The translations under genes and the position numbers were made by a program. Source: Neurospora intermedia (Eukaryota > Ascomycota > Sordariomycetes > Sordariales > Sordariaceae). From it: a stretch of 64,000 nucleotides of DNA. Location of the stretch: contig BTPP01000001.1 in the NCBI GenBank assembly GCA_037102815.1, positions 6,473,001 through 6,537,000 of the forward strand, in the 5' to 3' direction. The notes under the pieces are model-generated. The model ran no database searches and was not told the DNA's origin. It saw only the letters and a program-made list of their open reading frames with translations. Positions 10,911-21,375 of this stretch are shown one piece after another. The stretch's first letter is position 1. Every line of letters starts with the position of its first letter.

Positions 10911-13900
10911 GGTTGCGGTTGTTGTGGGATGGGTATCTGAGAAGATGGATCCTTGGTGGAGATGGGAATTCGACAAAAACCTTTCAAAGGCAAAAGCTCG
11001 TGACACTTTTTGGTAGTGAAAACGGGAAGAAAGGAAGAAACAAGAAGAGTGTCGTCAAGGTATGAAGCGAATTCGGTGAAGGGATGGCTGGTATAGCTGA
11101 GAAAACCAAGGCAACTGCAAGTCAATGCGTGCTGTAGTGAATTGGCAAGTCTAGAAAAAGGAAGAGATTGGCGGCGGCGTCGGTTCAGATCGTGATCGTG
11201 AATCCCTGGACAACTGAAGACCGGAGTGTCGTATTCAGATGGCTCGATGCTGCTGAATGATGGGTCGTGATGGTAACTTGGGAGGCGATGTTTGAGACCT
11301 TTTGTAGAAAATTGTTCCCGTCATCATGGAAAAAAGAAAACAAGACCGTTGAAGCCATGTGGAGGAATGGTGGAGGAGTTGAACGGCATCCCCCCCTGAC
11401 TAGAACCGTGGAGGTAAACCGATCATGGATTGCGTGTGTGTGTTTGTGTGTGTAAGTGGTACGTATTCCCACAAGTTCATGTCCAGTCGGGCAAAGAAGC
11501 CATCACGACTATTCCCGGTCAACATCTCATGGCCTCATCCCTCACTTCTTTCTAGTGTTCCCGGAGCCCAAGGCTCACGCCGGGCCGCATCGTCCACTAA
11601 CGTTGACGAGATGGAGATGGATGTTCATCAGCCGCTCAACCTAAACCCTTGGGTTGGTATGTGTCGTTCCACCCAAGGAAGGGATAGAGGCTAGTTCGTG
11701 ATGTACGATGGCTCGCGGCAGTTGGAGTTATGACTAGCAAAGGATCCCTACCAAGCTGTAAAGCTGCATGAACTCCGGCGTGAAGAGTCACGAAGAGGGC
11801 CATACAGGTTGCGAATCCGGCATCCGATAAGGCCATGGAAATCCCAACGCAGGTACACAGAGTCTAGCGTGGATGTTGGGGACTGTATGGAGCATGTCAC
11901 GACGACCGCAACGGCCTTACTCCACAGGCTGTGAAGTTCGGCACGAGTGACTAGTGTAAGGCTAGGGAGACCATGTTTTGATAACTATACGGGTCAACAA
12001 AGTTCATGATCCTAGTCCACCTGGAAATGGGAGCCGGTGCATGCAGGAGAAGTGGGAATATCGTGGTAAGCCTCATCGAGTTTGGGTTCGATGCCAGATC
12101 TTTGGAGCGGTATGGGGTTGGCGTGGTGACCCTGCCTCACTCCCGGGTCGGAGTCTCGGACGAGTTTGTCATCAGAGCCTTGCTCAAGCCTCGATATCAA
12201 GTTGGAAAACTGAGCGGTAAACAGTCCTTGTGTGCCCTCGTGCTCCGTCACTCTTGTCATCTCTCCAACCACAACCCAGTACATCCAGCCATGTCCAGCT
12301 CGTAAGCGCCTTGAAGCCAAGGAGGACGCCAAAAAGGAGGCTCTTTGTTGTCGCTCATCATGACCAAGTGACGGTGACACAAACCCAGAAACAACAGAGA
12401 AAAATAGGATAAAGTCGTGAATTGTGGAGTGTCGAGCAGTCTGTGAGCTGTCTTGGCAGCCCAGCAAGTCCCGATTGGGAAAGATAGACGAGCCCTTCAG
12501 CGGCGCCACAGACGATTTCCAGCCGCCTCTTGGCTCCGATATGGCGATCTTGGCGGTATCCGCAGCAACAGCGAAAAACGAGAGAGAGGCAGCCCAATAT
12601 CAAATCAACATCATCGGTGGCTCAGGACAACCTCAGGTGTCAACACGACCAATCACGTCCCCCAAACTCCAACAGTTCTAACCCAAAAGAACATGTTCCT
12701 GGGCTGAGCTGAGGCAGCGAATCTGGTTTGAGCTTTCTTTAGCACATTCTTGAAACCGACAGTCTGTTCTGTTCTCCCACTCGGCTCCGGCAGATCTCTC
12801 GTGGGTTTGTTGTACCGTTGAATAGGTAGGGTTGCATCGAGACCCTCTCTCGGCCAGTGACCTCATGGTGTTTCCACACTTTGATCAACTTTAGAATCAG
12901 AACTTCTTCAAAGCAAAGCCCGAAACATCATGTAGGTTTCCATGTTAGGAATGATTCTCTTTCCAGTTCGGAGCTGTGATATTTTCCAAGCTCCAGTCAT
13001 ATCCATCAATTCGGTTACCAAGCCCCCTTCTCTTACCATTTCCAGTATCTGCAACCATCTCCATCCAGCTTGGTCACTCCCCCCTTTGTATCCCATTCCC
13101 AAGTCTTCCATGAGCTACTACCCCTTGGAAAATCCTGAAAGTCCATGGCGTTCTCGGCCTTTTGCCCGAATCCTGAAACATCCATTCCCATTCGTCAAGC
13201 ATCTCATGCACAAACGGAATCGTTCCAAATCTCTGCTAGTCCCCTCGTCATCGCCAACAATAGTTAGTCTGCTTCTGTCCGGACCTGTGTACTTGACTTA
13301 CACGTGTAGCAGTTCTCCATGCCAACACAACATCGATCCCATAGTCTCGGGCAACACGGAACCGTATTCACGGTATAGCATTCACGGTATAGCTCCATCC
13401 CGGGAGAAGAGGCAGCCAAAAGAAGTTTTCCTTTCGAAACCAGTGGACAAACTTCCCAATAAGCCAAGAAAGAAAGTTGCATGTGACTTTCAATGTATGC
13501 TTCCCATTCCGCATTCCTTGTTTCCTTCCCTTTCCGCTTTGAGACTTACATCACTAGCTTCAACGTCTTCACTCTTTAGTCCCGGTGTTTGCTTTCCCTG
13601 CTTTTAATTTCCATTTGTCCACTTCATTATCACTACTGGAGGCCCCATCACCTTTTTCCCCCCAGGGACTTGCTTCCTTCTAATCCTATTCGTTGCTTTT
13701 CGAGATTTTTAGGGCCATGTCTTGAAATCGTTAGAATAGTTCGTTGATTGTTCGTGCCGTGCCGAGTGGTCGTTAACTTCAGTTGCCCCGTCACCCCCTG
13801 TGCCTTATAGCCGAACCCGAAGTGCATGCGGACGGACCACTAGATGGATTACGTGGTGAGCGGGCCTGTTGAGGCGGCCGCCTTAAAAGAGCCTCATTGT

Positions 13901-15409
13901 GTGGAGATATGAGGTGTGAGGCCGGCCATGATGAAGGTATGTACATGGTGTATGTAGACAAACCTGCTTGTAGCAAATTCAGGTTTGTTCAAACTTTAAC
14001 CTTGATCAGAATGCTGTGTCAAACTCTCACCAGTGTGAGAACATGTCACTCAGTACTGCCACTTGACCTTGATTTGATATCGTGAGGTTGACTCCCCTCA
14101 ACTTCGATCTTTCTACCAAGGTACTTATTCTTCAAGGTTATCATCACCCCAACGACGTACCTAATAGGTAGGTACACCTCCAAGACATCCGTCCACACTC
14201 CACGTCCGGACCGCATGCCGGGAGGTAATGTGATGTTTCATGCCCATGTCATGCCATGTCCCTACGTACATCACAGCCCTTACTAGTCACGTACCTACCT
14301 CTAGGTATGTACATTTGTAGATTTGAAGTGTTCACCAAAAAAAAAAAAAAAAGGTACGTACCCCATTGGCTGCAACCCAACCCAACCAACCATACCATGC
14401 ATCCAACCACCACCACCATATCGGGAGGCCACCACCACTAGCGTAGCGCGCCGTTCATCCTTCAACACCACCACCACAACAACCCTGACCATCACCACCA
14501 CCCTAGCCACATCTCAACATCTCAACATCGAGAATCATCATCATCATCCATTCCCCCTTTTTATCGTTTCCCCACGTCCAACGTGGCAAAAACCCAAACA
14601 AAAACCAAGAAGAAAAAAAAAAAGAATGCAACAATACAAGCACCGCTCCATTCTCCCGGTACGGTCCATGATACCTAGAGGTACCTAGTCCCCACCGTTG
14701 CCCGTTACCGTTGCCCACTGTCCATTGCCCGTTAAGCCGGTTCTCCCAACTTGCCCAAGTCACAACGACTTTAAAGTTTTTTAACTTTGCTTCTTCTCTC
14801 TTTCCTTTTTTCTTTTTTCTCCCAGTCACATTGGTTGGTACCCAACACGCACTACTCCTTCGAGACTTTTAAGTGAACTGAGAAAGCGTCAGGCTTGTTT
14901 CAGCCTTCAGCTCTGGTTTTCCGTCCCTAGCACGGCTGCAAGGCTGGATTATGACTTGGCGGCTTCCTCTGTGGTTGGATTCTCTTTTTGTAGAGTTGGT
15001 AGACCTTGTAGTTAGACTCTTGCGTACTGTGAGGCTGTGATGATGATTACTCCCTGTCACGCACAGAAACAAACCAACTGCCGGCATGTTGGAGCCTTGT
15101 GCTAGTAACTGGGCAAGAAGATATCGGACGATATTGGCGTGCTGAGGTGCGACTAAAGTTCTCTGCGTATGCAATCAATCACCATACCATTCTCTTTCCA
15201 CTATCTTCCTCATGGGCCATTATCATTTCATTGTTTGCTTTCAGCTCTCTTAGACACACTCATCTTCGGATTCTCCGCGAGTCCATCTATCGATGATTGA
15301 TGATTTCCCAGCTGCCTCCAGGGTAGCATCCCTTTCCTCATTCATCTTCCAGATAGACCACGTCACAGCATCAACCACCAAATAGTCTCCGTCTGCCTGC
15401 CTGCCTCCC
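10911..15409. other. Intergenic region, no supported gene
   Basis: About 4.5 kb between two minus-strand genes. Candidate frames were examined: 12006-12305 (+, ATG, 99 codons), 12942-13607 (+, 221 codons) and 12908-13111 (-, 67 codons). They lack domains, splice support and coding-like composition. A cluster of GTACCTA/TACCTAG-type short palindromes lies at 14156-14180, 14291-14308 and 14672-14688. An A-run with CCA/ACC repeats is at 14336-14520. Confidence 0.45.
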
Positions 15410-16618
15410 TTAGTCCTTTTCGGCAATAGCTTGTAGCCTCTCGTCAATCTCGTCCTCGGTCAACGTCCTGAAGCCGGAATATGTGCCCTCCTTTCCGTCC
15501 GGCCTGGGCCCACCGACGATACCAATCTCGATCTCGGTCTTCTTGAAGTCCATGCTTAGCACCGTGCTGAGCGTGGTGATGGCCAACTCCACCACCTCCT
15601 TCCAATCACCGGGCGCGTGATCCTTGTTCTTGAGCTTCTTCTCCAGGTGGTTGAGGGCCTCCTGCTGCTTGGGACCCGCCGCGGTGCCCTTGTAGCCTGT
15701 GTAGTAGCCTGCCGGGTCGCACTTGAACAGCTGGGGGCCAAACTCCGAGTCGACCGATATGAGGGTGACGGCGACGCCGTATGGGCGCATGAAGGCCTGC
15801 AGTCGGAAAGAAGAGTCTCTGGTTAGTATATCATCCTCTTCCTCTTTTTAGAGACTAGTAGCCCGTCGCGGGGGCAGCTGAAGGTAGCTTACGCGCTGAG
15901 TGTAGACCTGGCTGATGTTGGCAATGCGCTTGGCCAAGGCGTCGCATGGCATCTCGTAGCCAAACTTGTATCGGAACTCGGCAGCCTCTCCCTGGGCGCG
16001 TTGTGCGAAGGCGCGCGCATCGGCGATGGATCCGGTGATGACGCAGCCAACCGAGGGCGAGATCTGGAAGATGTGGGAGACGGAGGAGGGGTCGATGAGC
16101 TTATCCTGTTGTCGCATGACCGTCAGTATATCACACGGCCACTGGAAGCCTCCTATCACCCAGGACAACATACGGGAACCTTCTTCTGGGACAGAACTAC
16201 GGCGCAGTCCTTCCCCCTGACGCCGAGCGACATGATGTTCGCAGCTGTGATGGCCTTGAAGGCATATTCTATCATGGTCCTCCATCGTCAGTATCTCTGT
16301 TATCCATTCAGTCCGTCATCATCGGCCGCCTTTGCGTTTCGGTGTTTGGGATCGGGTCGTAGAGGGGCCGAAGGTCGAGGGTCGTGGTACGCCGTTCGGA
16401 CGGGGCGATGCAGACATACCAACTTGGTACAATCTTCCCTGCTCGGAGAAGATTGTAATGTGCCTGTCGTAGCCAGCGCTGCCTGTCGTGGGGGATGTAT
16501 GTTAGCCATGGCGCCTACATCATAGCATGATGATAGCTTGGGAGAGCTCCAGTAAGTGGGTGGAGCGGGCAGTCCAGGTGCTGGTTGAACCCAAGCTCTG
16601 ACTTGACGTACCCGACAT
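15410..16618 (-). CDS. SCL1: 20S proteasome subunit alpha-1 (Scl1/PSMA6 type)
   Basis: Structural alpha subunit of the 20S core, part of the outer heptameric ring that gates the chamber. It has no peptidase activity itself. Five exons on the minus strand are 16612-16618 (only 7 coding nt), 16420-16482, 16174-16268, 15893-16105 and 15410-15796, joined in frame to 254 residues. The alpha-subunit N-terminal signature is [20 protein letters not shown] (about 8-27). The subunit-specific block [21 protein letters not shown] is the alpha-1 form rather than the other six alpha types. The C-terminus ([16 protein letters not shown]) matches the family's end, and length is usual. All introns are short with GT-AG ends. 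The very short first exon recurs in fungal orthologues as I recall. Constitutive expression is expected; I found no clear proteasome promoter element. Confidence 0.93.
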
Positions 16619-17669
16619 CTTGAATTCTTGATTAAATGGACCGGTCTATGTGTAGCTGTGATACAAAACGGAGAAATCGCCGGCTTCGGTTGGGAAAACA
16701 GTCGTGGTGTTTGTTTGTTGACGTCTGGAGATGGATGGGTCGAGTTGGTGGTGGCAGGCAGAAGGGAGCTTCGTCGTTGGTCAAGGCGGCGGCGGGCGGG
16801 ATGGATGGATTGCAGTGACGATGTCCAGCAACTCCAGCAGCCCAGGGCAGTGGATGGACAGCTGCTGCTCCAGCGCCCGCCCATCGAACGCGTTACGGCG
16901 GGATTGCCTGGAAGGAAGGCTAACAATCTGATAGGCCAAGGACACCAGGTGACGGCCAGCCGCCTGGGCCAGTCCATCGCCCGCCAGGCCAACGGAAACC
17001 CAACCCCACAAGATTCCCGTAGCTTGAGATGACCCCACTTCAACTGACAGCTTCAATCCACTTTGCCTGCCGCCGCCCAAGCTCCCTGTCTCGTCCCGGG
17101 TCGTCCAGATCCATTCCCCAGATCAAAACCCCACTTTATTTCCATCTCTTATCACGACCGGGACCCCTGCTGTAGGGCGCCGATAAGCTTTAGCGGACAG
17201 AAATTTGCGATTTTGGAGGAAACGGGAATGGCAGTCGCAGCTCTTCAATTGCAATTCAAGCAGCGACACCATCAATAACATCTCCAATTCCTCGTCGCAC
17301 CGCAATCAAGCGCCGGACCTTTGAACCGACCAACCTACGAACTGGGCCTTGGCTGCATACCTCCGCTGTCCTGTACTCTCGCCATCGTCAATTGAGTTCC
17401 TTTTCCCCCAAGTAACTCCCGGTCCCTCGTGTGATTCCACCGTCTGTAGTGGTCGCCCACGTCACTCGACGCTTCCTGTCGCGTACCGATTCCGATCCGA
17501 CACACCACATCACATCGCATCAGACCAGACCAGACCAGACCAATTTCAGGGCACACTGCATACAGCATACGGCATAGTCGCAGTCACAGTTGTATCCGAA
17601 ATACACCCTTCATATTATACCCTCTTTCCCCCCCTCTCTTAATCTTTCTCCTCCTTCCACCTGCCCATC
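16619..17669. other. Divergent promoter region
   Basis: Shared upstream region between the proteasome alpha-1 gene (-) and the WKF-domain gene (+). Open frames across 16628-17080 on both strands lack domains. An (ACCAG)n microsatellite of about four to five units lies near 17520-17545, about 130 nt before the WKF start codon, followed by a pyrimidine-rich leader typical of fungal 5' UTRs. Confidence 0.55.
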
Positions 17670-18989
17670 ATGTCCGCCGTCCCGGCCTGGAAGCGATTGG
17701 GTCTCAAGCTCAAGGGATCTGCTGGTGACAGTCCTGCGGCCGCCCCCTCGACGACAACGACCACACCATCTGCCACCCGTCAGCCAGCTCCCGCGACCAG
17801 CGCACTCAAGAGGAAATTGCCATCCCAGCAACAGTCCTTCAACAACCAGAACACCTACCCTACACAAAACAAGCGATTCCGTTCCGATAACGCACCAGCA
17901 GCACAGAGAAAGTCCGTTTCCTTCTCTCAAGAAACCAAGACCACCTCCACCACCGACGCCGCCGCCAAGGAGAAGAAGCGCGAGAAGAAGAAGGCCAAAA
18001 AAGCCAAGCAGGCCTCCAAGAAGTCCGCCGAACAATCCAAGAAATCCAAGTCCGACACCAACCTCGAGCCCTCCCTCGTCTACCTGCGCCAGTGGCACTC
18101 GGCCCGCGACCAGTGGAAGTTCAACAAGAACCACCAGACGCTGCTGATCAAGTACGTGTTCGAGTTCGACAAGATCCCCTCGGCCGACGTGCCCCTCTTC
18201 TACCAATACATCCGCGACCTGAAGGGCTTTGTGCGCACGCGGCTGCGGGAGCAGGCGCAGGAGATCAAGAAGAAGGATATGGAGGCGGGCGCTAGCGCGT
18301 TTCCCGGTGGGGACAAGGCGAAGGAGAAGAACGAGGAGAGGCAGAAGCAGTATGAGGATGCGATTGCAAGGTTCTTGGAAGATCAGAAGGAACGGACGCA
18401 AGAGAAGAGCAAGAAGCGCAGCTTTGACGAGGTTGAGTTTGTCTTGAGGATAGCGCCCGGCAGCGGCAAGAAGGAGAAGAAGGACAAGAAGAAAGAGAAG
18501 ACGAGCGACAAGGAGGATGCGGTGGATAAGGACGTCAAGGAGCGCTTGATCAAGCGGATTCGTGCCGAGATGGTGCTGGAAGAGCTGGCGGACTCTGAGG
18601 ATGCTACTTCCACCACTACTACTACTACCACCACCACTTCTACCTCTGCTTCTACCTCCACCGCCGCCGCGGCGCCTGCTCCTCAACCACAGACCGCCAG
18701 GGCCTCGACAGACGGTCAACAACCCGCCAAGCGCCGCAGGTTACGTAACAAGCGTACGGACATCAGCGACAGCGAGAGCTCGGACTCTTCGGACAGCGAC
18801 AGCAGTGATTCCGATTCTGACTCGGACGAGGAGATGGCGGATGCGGGAGCCAAGACAGCCACCACTAGCACTTCCTCATCCTCGTCGTCGTCGTCGTCTT
18901 CTTCTTCGAGCTCAGAGGCGGAGTCGGCTTCTGAGTCGGAGAACGAGAAGAGCAATAGCTCGGATAGCAGCGACAGCGACAGCGACTGA
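17670..18989 (+). CDS. WKF-domain protein, probable nucleolar ribosome-biogenesis factor
   Basis: Single-exon protein of 439 residues with a WKF domain (DUF2373 family, related to human C7orf50). These proteins are generally nucleolar and linked to rRNA processing. The domain lies at about 135-200. It starts LVYLRQWHSARDQWKFNKNH, with the name-giving Trp-Lys-Phe at 149-151, and continues to a conserved FYQYIRDLKGFVRTRLREQA. Before it is a Lys-rich stretch (about 99-127) of nuclear-signal type. After it come Lys/Glu coiled segments (215-250, 265-310), a Thr run (about 312-325) and an Asp/Ser-rich acidic tail (from about 368) like nucleolar Srp40/Nopp140 tails. Convergent with the SIS gene downstream. 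Family is clear; the nucleolar role is inferred from the family and the acidic-Ser tail. Confidence 0.85.
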   Translation: MSAVPAWKRLGLKLKGSAGDSPAAAPSTTTTTPSATRQPAPATSALKRKLPSQQQSFNNQNTYPTQNKRFRSDNAPAAQRKSVSFSQETKTTSTTDAAAKEKKREKKKAKKAKQASKKSAEQSKKSKSDTNLEPSLVYLRQWHSARDQWKFNKNHQTLLIKYVFEFDKIPSADVPLFYQYIRDLKGFVRTRLREQAQEIKKKDMEAGASAFPGGDKAKEKNEERQKQYEDAIARFLEDQKERTQEKSKKRSFDEVEFVLRIAPGSGKKEKKDKKKEKTSDKEDAVDKDVKERLIKRIRAEMVLEELADSEDATSTTTTTTTTTSTSASTSTAAAAPAPQPQTARASTDGQQPAKRRRLRNKRTDISDSESSDSSDSDSSDSDSDSDEEMADAGAKTATTSTSSSSSSSSSSSSSSEAESASESENEKSNSSDSSDSDSD

Positions 18990-19800
18990 GCTTGAGCTTG
19001 ATTTCTGCAATTTAGAGGAGTTGATTATCCATCTTGTTTAGACGTATGGTCGGTTGGGGTTAGGTTAGAGTAAAAAGCTTTTCTGTACATTCTGGGTTTT
19101 GTTTGGGGGTGGTTATAAGTACTGTTGTTTACAAGAGATGTTCACATACATTATCACATAGGAATGAATGGATGGTACGGTAGGTATGGAATGAGAAACG
19201 TAAAAGAGTTTCGAGGAAACCAATCAATCACCTCCAACCATACATACATACATCCCACTTTTCCTCAACGAGAATAGGTAAGCTTCATGCACGACATCGA
19301 CCATGTGACAGACGGGATGTGAGTGTGAGGGGTATATAATCCTCTCTATGTACCAGAATAAGAAAGGCTCCCGCTTTGAGTGATCGGAAATAAGAGGTAA
19401 CTGTAGAGTCCATATCATTCATTATGATAGATATAAAGAAGTGAGGTATCGTATTTAACTCGAATCCAAAAACTTATGTCTAGTTGTTACATCTAACCCA
19501 AAGTTTGCCTCCAACGCCATCCCGGATATCCAAAAACTAAAACTAACAGAAAACTGCTACGCAGTGAAAAAAAAAAAAAAGACACTCCTTTTTCATGATC
19601 CATCCCTCGCTGTGCGGTATGATCCAATGATCCAATGATCAATCATGCTTGCTTGCTTGCTTGCTTGCTTGCCGAATCCAAAAAAGCCTCCAAAAGGCCT
19701 CCAAAAAGCCCGACCGACCAACTTGCTATGTAGGTATCATCATATATGCAATCATCCTCTCTGGTTATATCCCACCTCTAGTTCTGTCTTCCAACCTCAT
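18990..19800. other. Convergent intergenic region with microsatellite
   Basis: 3' regions of the WKF gene (+) and SIS gene (-). It contains a GATCCAAT triplication near 19619-19640 followed directly by six perfect GCTT units (19647-19670) and two CCTCCAAAA-type repeats. No gene seen. Confidence 0.6.
19647..19670. repeat. (GCTT)6 microsatellite
   Basis: Six perfect tetranucleotide units in the shared 3' flank of two convergent genes, directly after short GATCCAAT repeats. Confidence 0.9.
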
Positions 19801-21375
19801 TCATGATGGCTTTTGACCAGACTGAACAACAAAATCCAGTAACCTCCCCACCTCCACCACCCCCACACACCCTCCATGATTCGAAGAAGGCCCTCCTTCC
19901 ATAACACCAACCACACACTCATCCCCGAAATCCATTTCTTCTTTTTCCTCCTCTTCCTCTCCTTTTTCCTCATCCTCTTCCTTTCCTGCTGCCTCTCCCA
20001 CAGTAACCACCCTCGTCCTCGTCCTCATCGTCGTCGTCGCAGTTATTACCCCCGTCGCCCGAACGGTGCGCATGGCTTTGATCCACTCCGCCGCGTTGTG
20101 CACCTCCGTATCAGCCGTCAAGGACAAAAACTCGGTTTGCGGGGTGACGAGCCAGTTGAGACGTGGATCAGATAAAGGAAGAGAGAGCTGGAAGGGAGTG
20201 AGGCGTTTGATTCTACTGGGCGAAACGACACCCCCTCCTCCGTGGGGTAGGGAAAGCCGTACCCAGCCGGAGGGGGAGGCGTATGCGGCGAGGAGGAGGT
20301 CTGCGGCTGTGAGACTTAATGGTTCGTGACCCGGTTGGCTTTCAAGACAAGGGATTTCGTGGAGGGGAATGGCTAGGTCGCGGAGGGAGTGGCGTGCTGG
20401 TGGTGGTGATGGTGGTGATGGCGGTTGAGAGGAGATGGACATGGAGGATGAAGTGCGGGAAGAAGATGGGGTGGTTCCTGAAGCTGAGGAGCTAACGGAG
20501 GGGGAAGGCGAGACGGAAGAGCCGCGCAATGCGGCGCCGATAGCGCCTCCAGGGTGGTTTTTGGCAAAGACCTTTGATACAGAAGGGTGCAGTTCATGGC
20601 TGGCCACCATAGCTAGGGCGTCGCCGACTGATAGCGCAACGGTCGTGGAGGTCGTGGGTGCGCTGACGCCAAAGGATTTAGTCTCGGGCTCGTGAATTGG
20701 GGCTGGGAGGAGGATGGTGTCTGGTCGCTGGCGAACAATCTCGCATGTCTCTGGGCGGGTGTGGCTCGTGAGCAGGATGAGTGGCAGTGACTGGTCCAGG
20801 TGAGGGAGAAGGAGAAGTAGCTCGGGCGTCTTGCCCGAGAAGGTGATCAGCATAAGGGTGTCGTTCCGGCTGTTGATCTGGCCCAGATCGCCGTGCAGGG
20901 CTTCGGTTGGGTGCAGGAAGACAGCCTGGATGGCGAGCGAGTTGAAGGTAGCAACTAGCTTCTTGGCAATGTGTCCGGACTTGCCCACGCCGATGATGAC
21001 CAGCTTGCCATTGCGCCCATGATCGCCCTGCCGCCGGGCAATGGCGTCGACGGCGCGATGAAACCCGTCGCGCGCAATGCGGTCGGACGAGTACAGGTCG
21101 GTGATGCACGAGAGCGCGGTGGAAGCAGTGTTCAGCAGGTGCACGGCGCCCGAGAGGCGCGACTCGACGGCGAGCTGCTCTTCACATGCTGCAATGGCGG
21201 GCTCGACAAAGTCTTGCAGCGGGAGCTTGTCGATGGGCGAGCAGCAGAAGTCGTCTTCGGCCGGGGTAATGGGCGACGGCGGGGAGGGACGGCCGCCGCG
21301 GTGGAGGTGGTTCGGGAAAGGCGTCTGGCTGAGGACGTAGACCTCGCTGTTGTGGACAGGCCCATGTTCAACCAT
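19801..21375 (-). CDS. SIS-domain sugar-phosphate isomerase-like protein (KpsF/GutQ/KdsD type)
   Basis: Single exon, 524 residues. The SIS domain (about 105-285) carries the arabinose-5-phosphate-isomerase-like landmarks. These are the phosphosugar loop IIGVGKSGHIAKK (127-139), the HPTEALHGDLG block (155-165), the Ser/Thr loop ITFSGKTPELL (177-187), and the end VFAKNHPGGAIG (269-280). In bacteria this family interconverts ribulose-5-phosphate and arabinose-5-phosphate for KDO synthesis, which fungi do not make, so the real substrate is unknown. The bacterial tandem CBS domains are not obvious. Instead there is a Ser/Thr/Pro-rich linker (about 285-330), a degenerate region containing a PLHEIP...LTAADLL CBS-like stretch, and an acidic Glu-rich insertion near 465-480. 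Start at 21375 is the only ATG before the conserved helices. The family call is firm; activity is unproven. Confidence 0.85.
   Translation of the reverse strand: MVEHGPVHNSEVYVLSQTPFPNHLHRGGRPSPPSPITPAEDDFCCSPIDKLPLQDFVEPAIAACEEQLAVESRLSGAVHLLNTASTALSCITDLYSSDRIARDGFHRAVDAIARRQGDHGRNGKLVIIGVGKSGHIAKKLVATFNSLAIQAVFLHPTEALHGDLGQINSRNDTLMLITFSGKTPELLLLLPHLDQSLPLILLTSHTRPETCEIVRQRPDTILLPAPIHEPETKSFGVSAPTTSTTVALSVGDALAMVASHELHPSVSKVFAKNHPGGAIGAALRGSSVSPSPSVSSSASGTTPSSSRTSSSMSISSQPPSPPSPPPARHSLRDLAIPLHEIPCLESQPGHEPLSLTAADLLLAAYASPSGWVRLSLPHGGGGVVSPSRIKRLTPFQLSLPLSDPRLNWLVTPQTEFLSLTADTEVHNAAEWIKAMRTVRATGVITATTTMRTRTRVVTVGEAAGKEEDEEKGEEEEEKEEMDFGDECVVGVMEGGPSSNHGGCVGVVEVGRLLDFVVQSGQKPS

Noticed and set aside
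12006-12509. Opposing frames (99 codons +, 165 codons -) near 12 kb
   Set aside because: The minus frame starts with GTG. The plus frame has an ATG but no domain and only a poor donor at its end. Their mutual overlap suggests chance.
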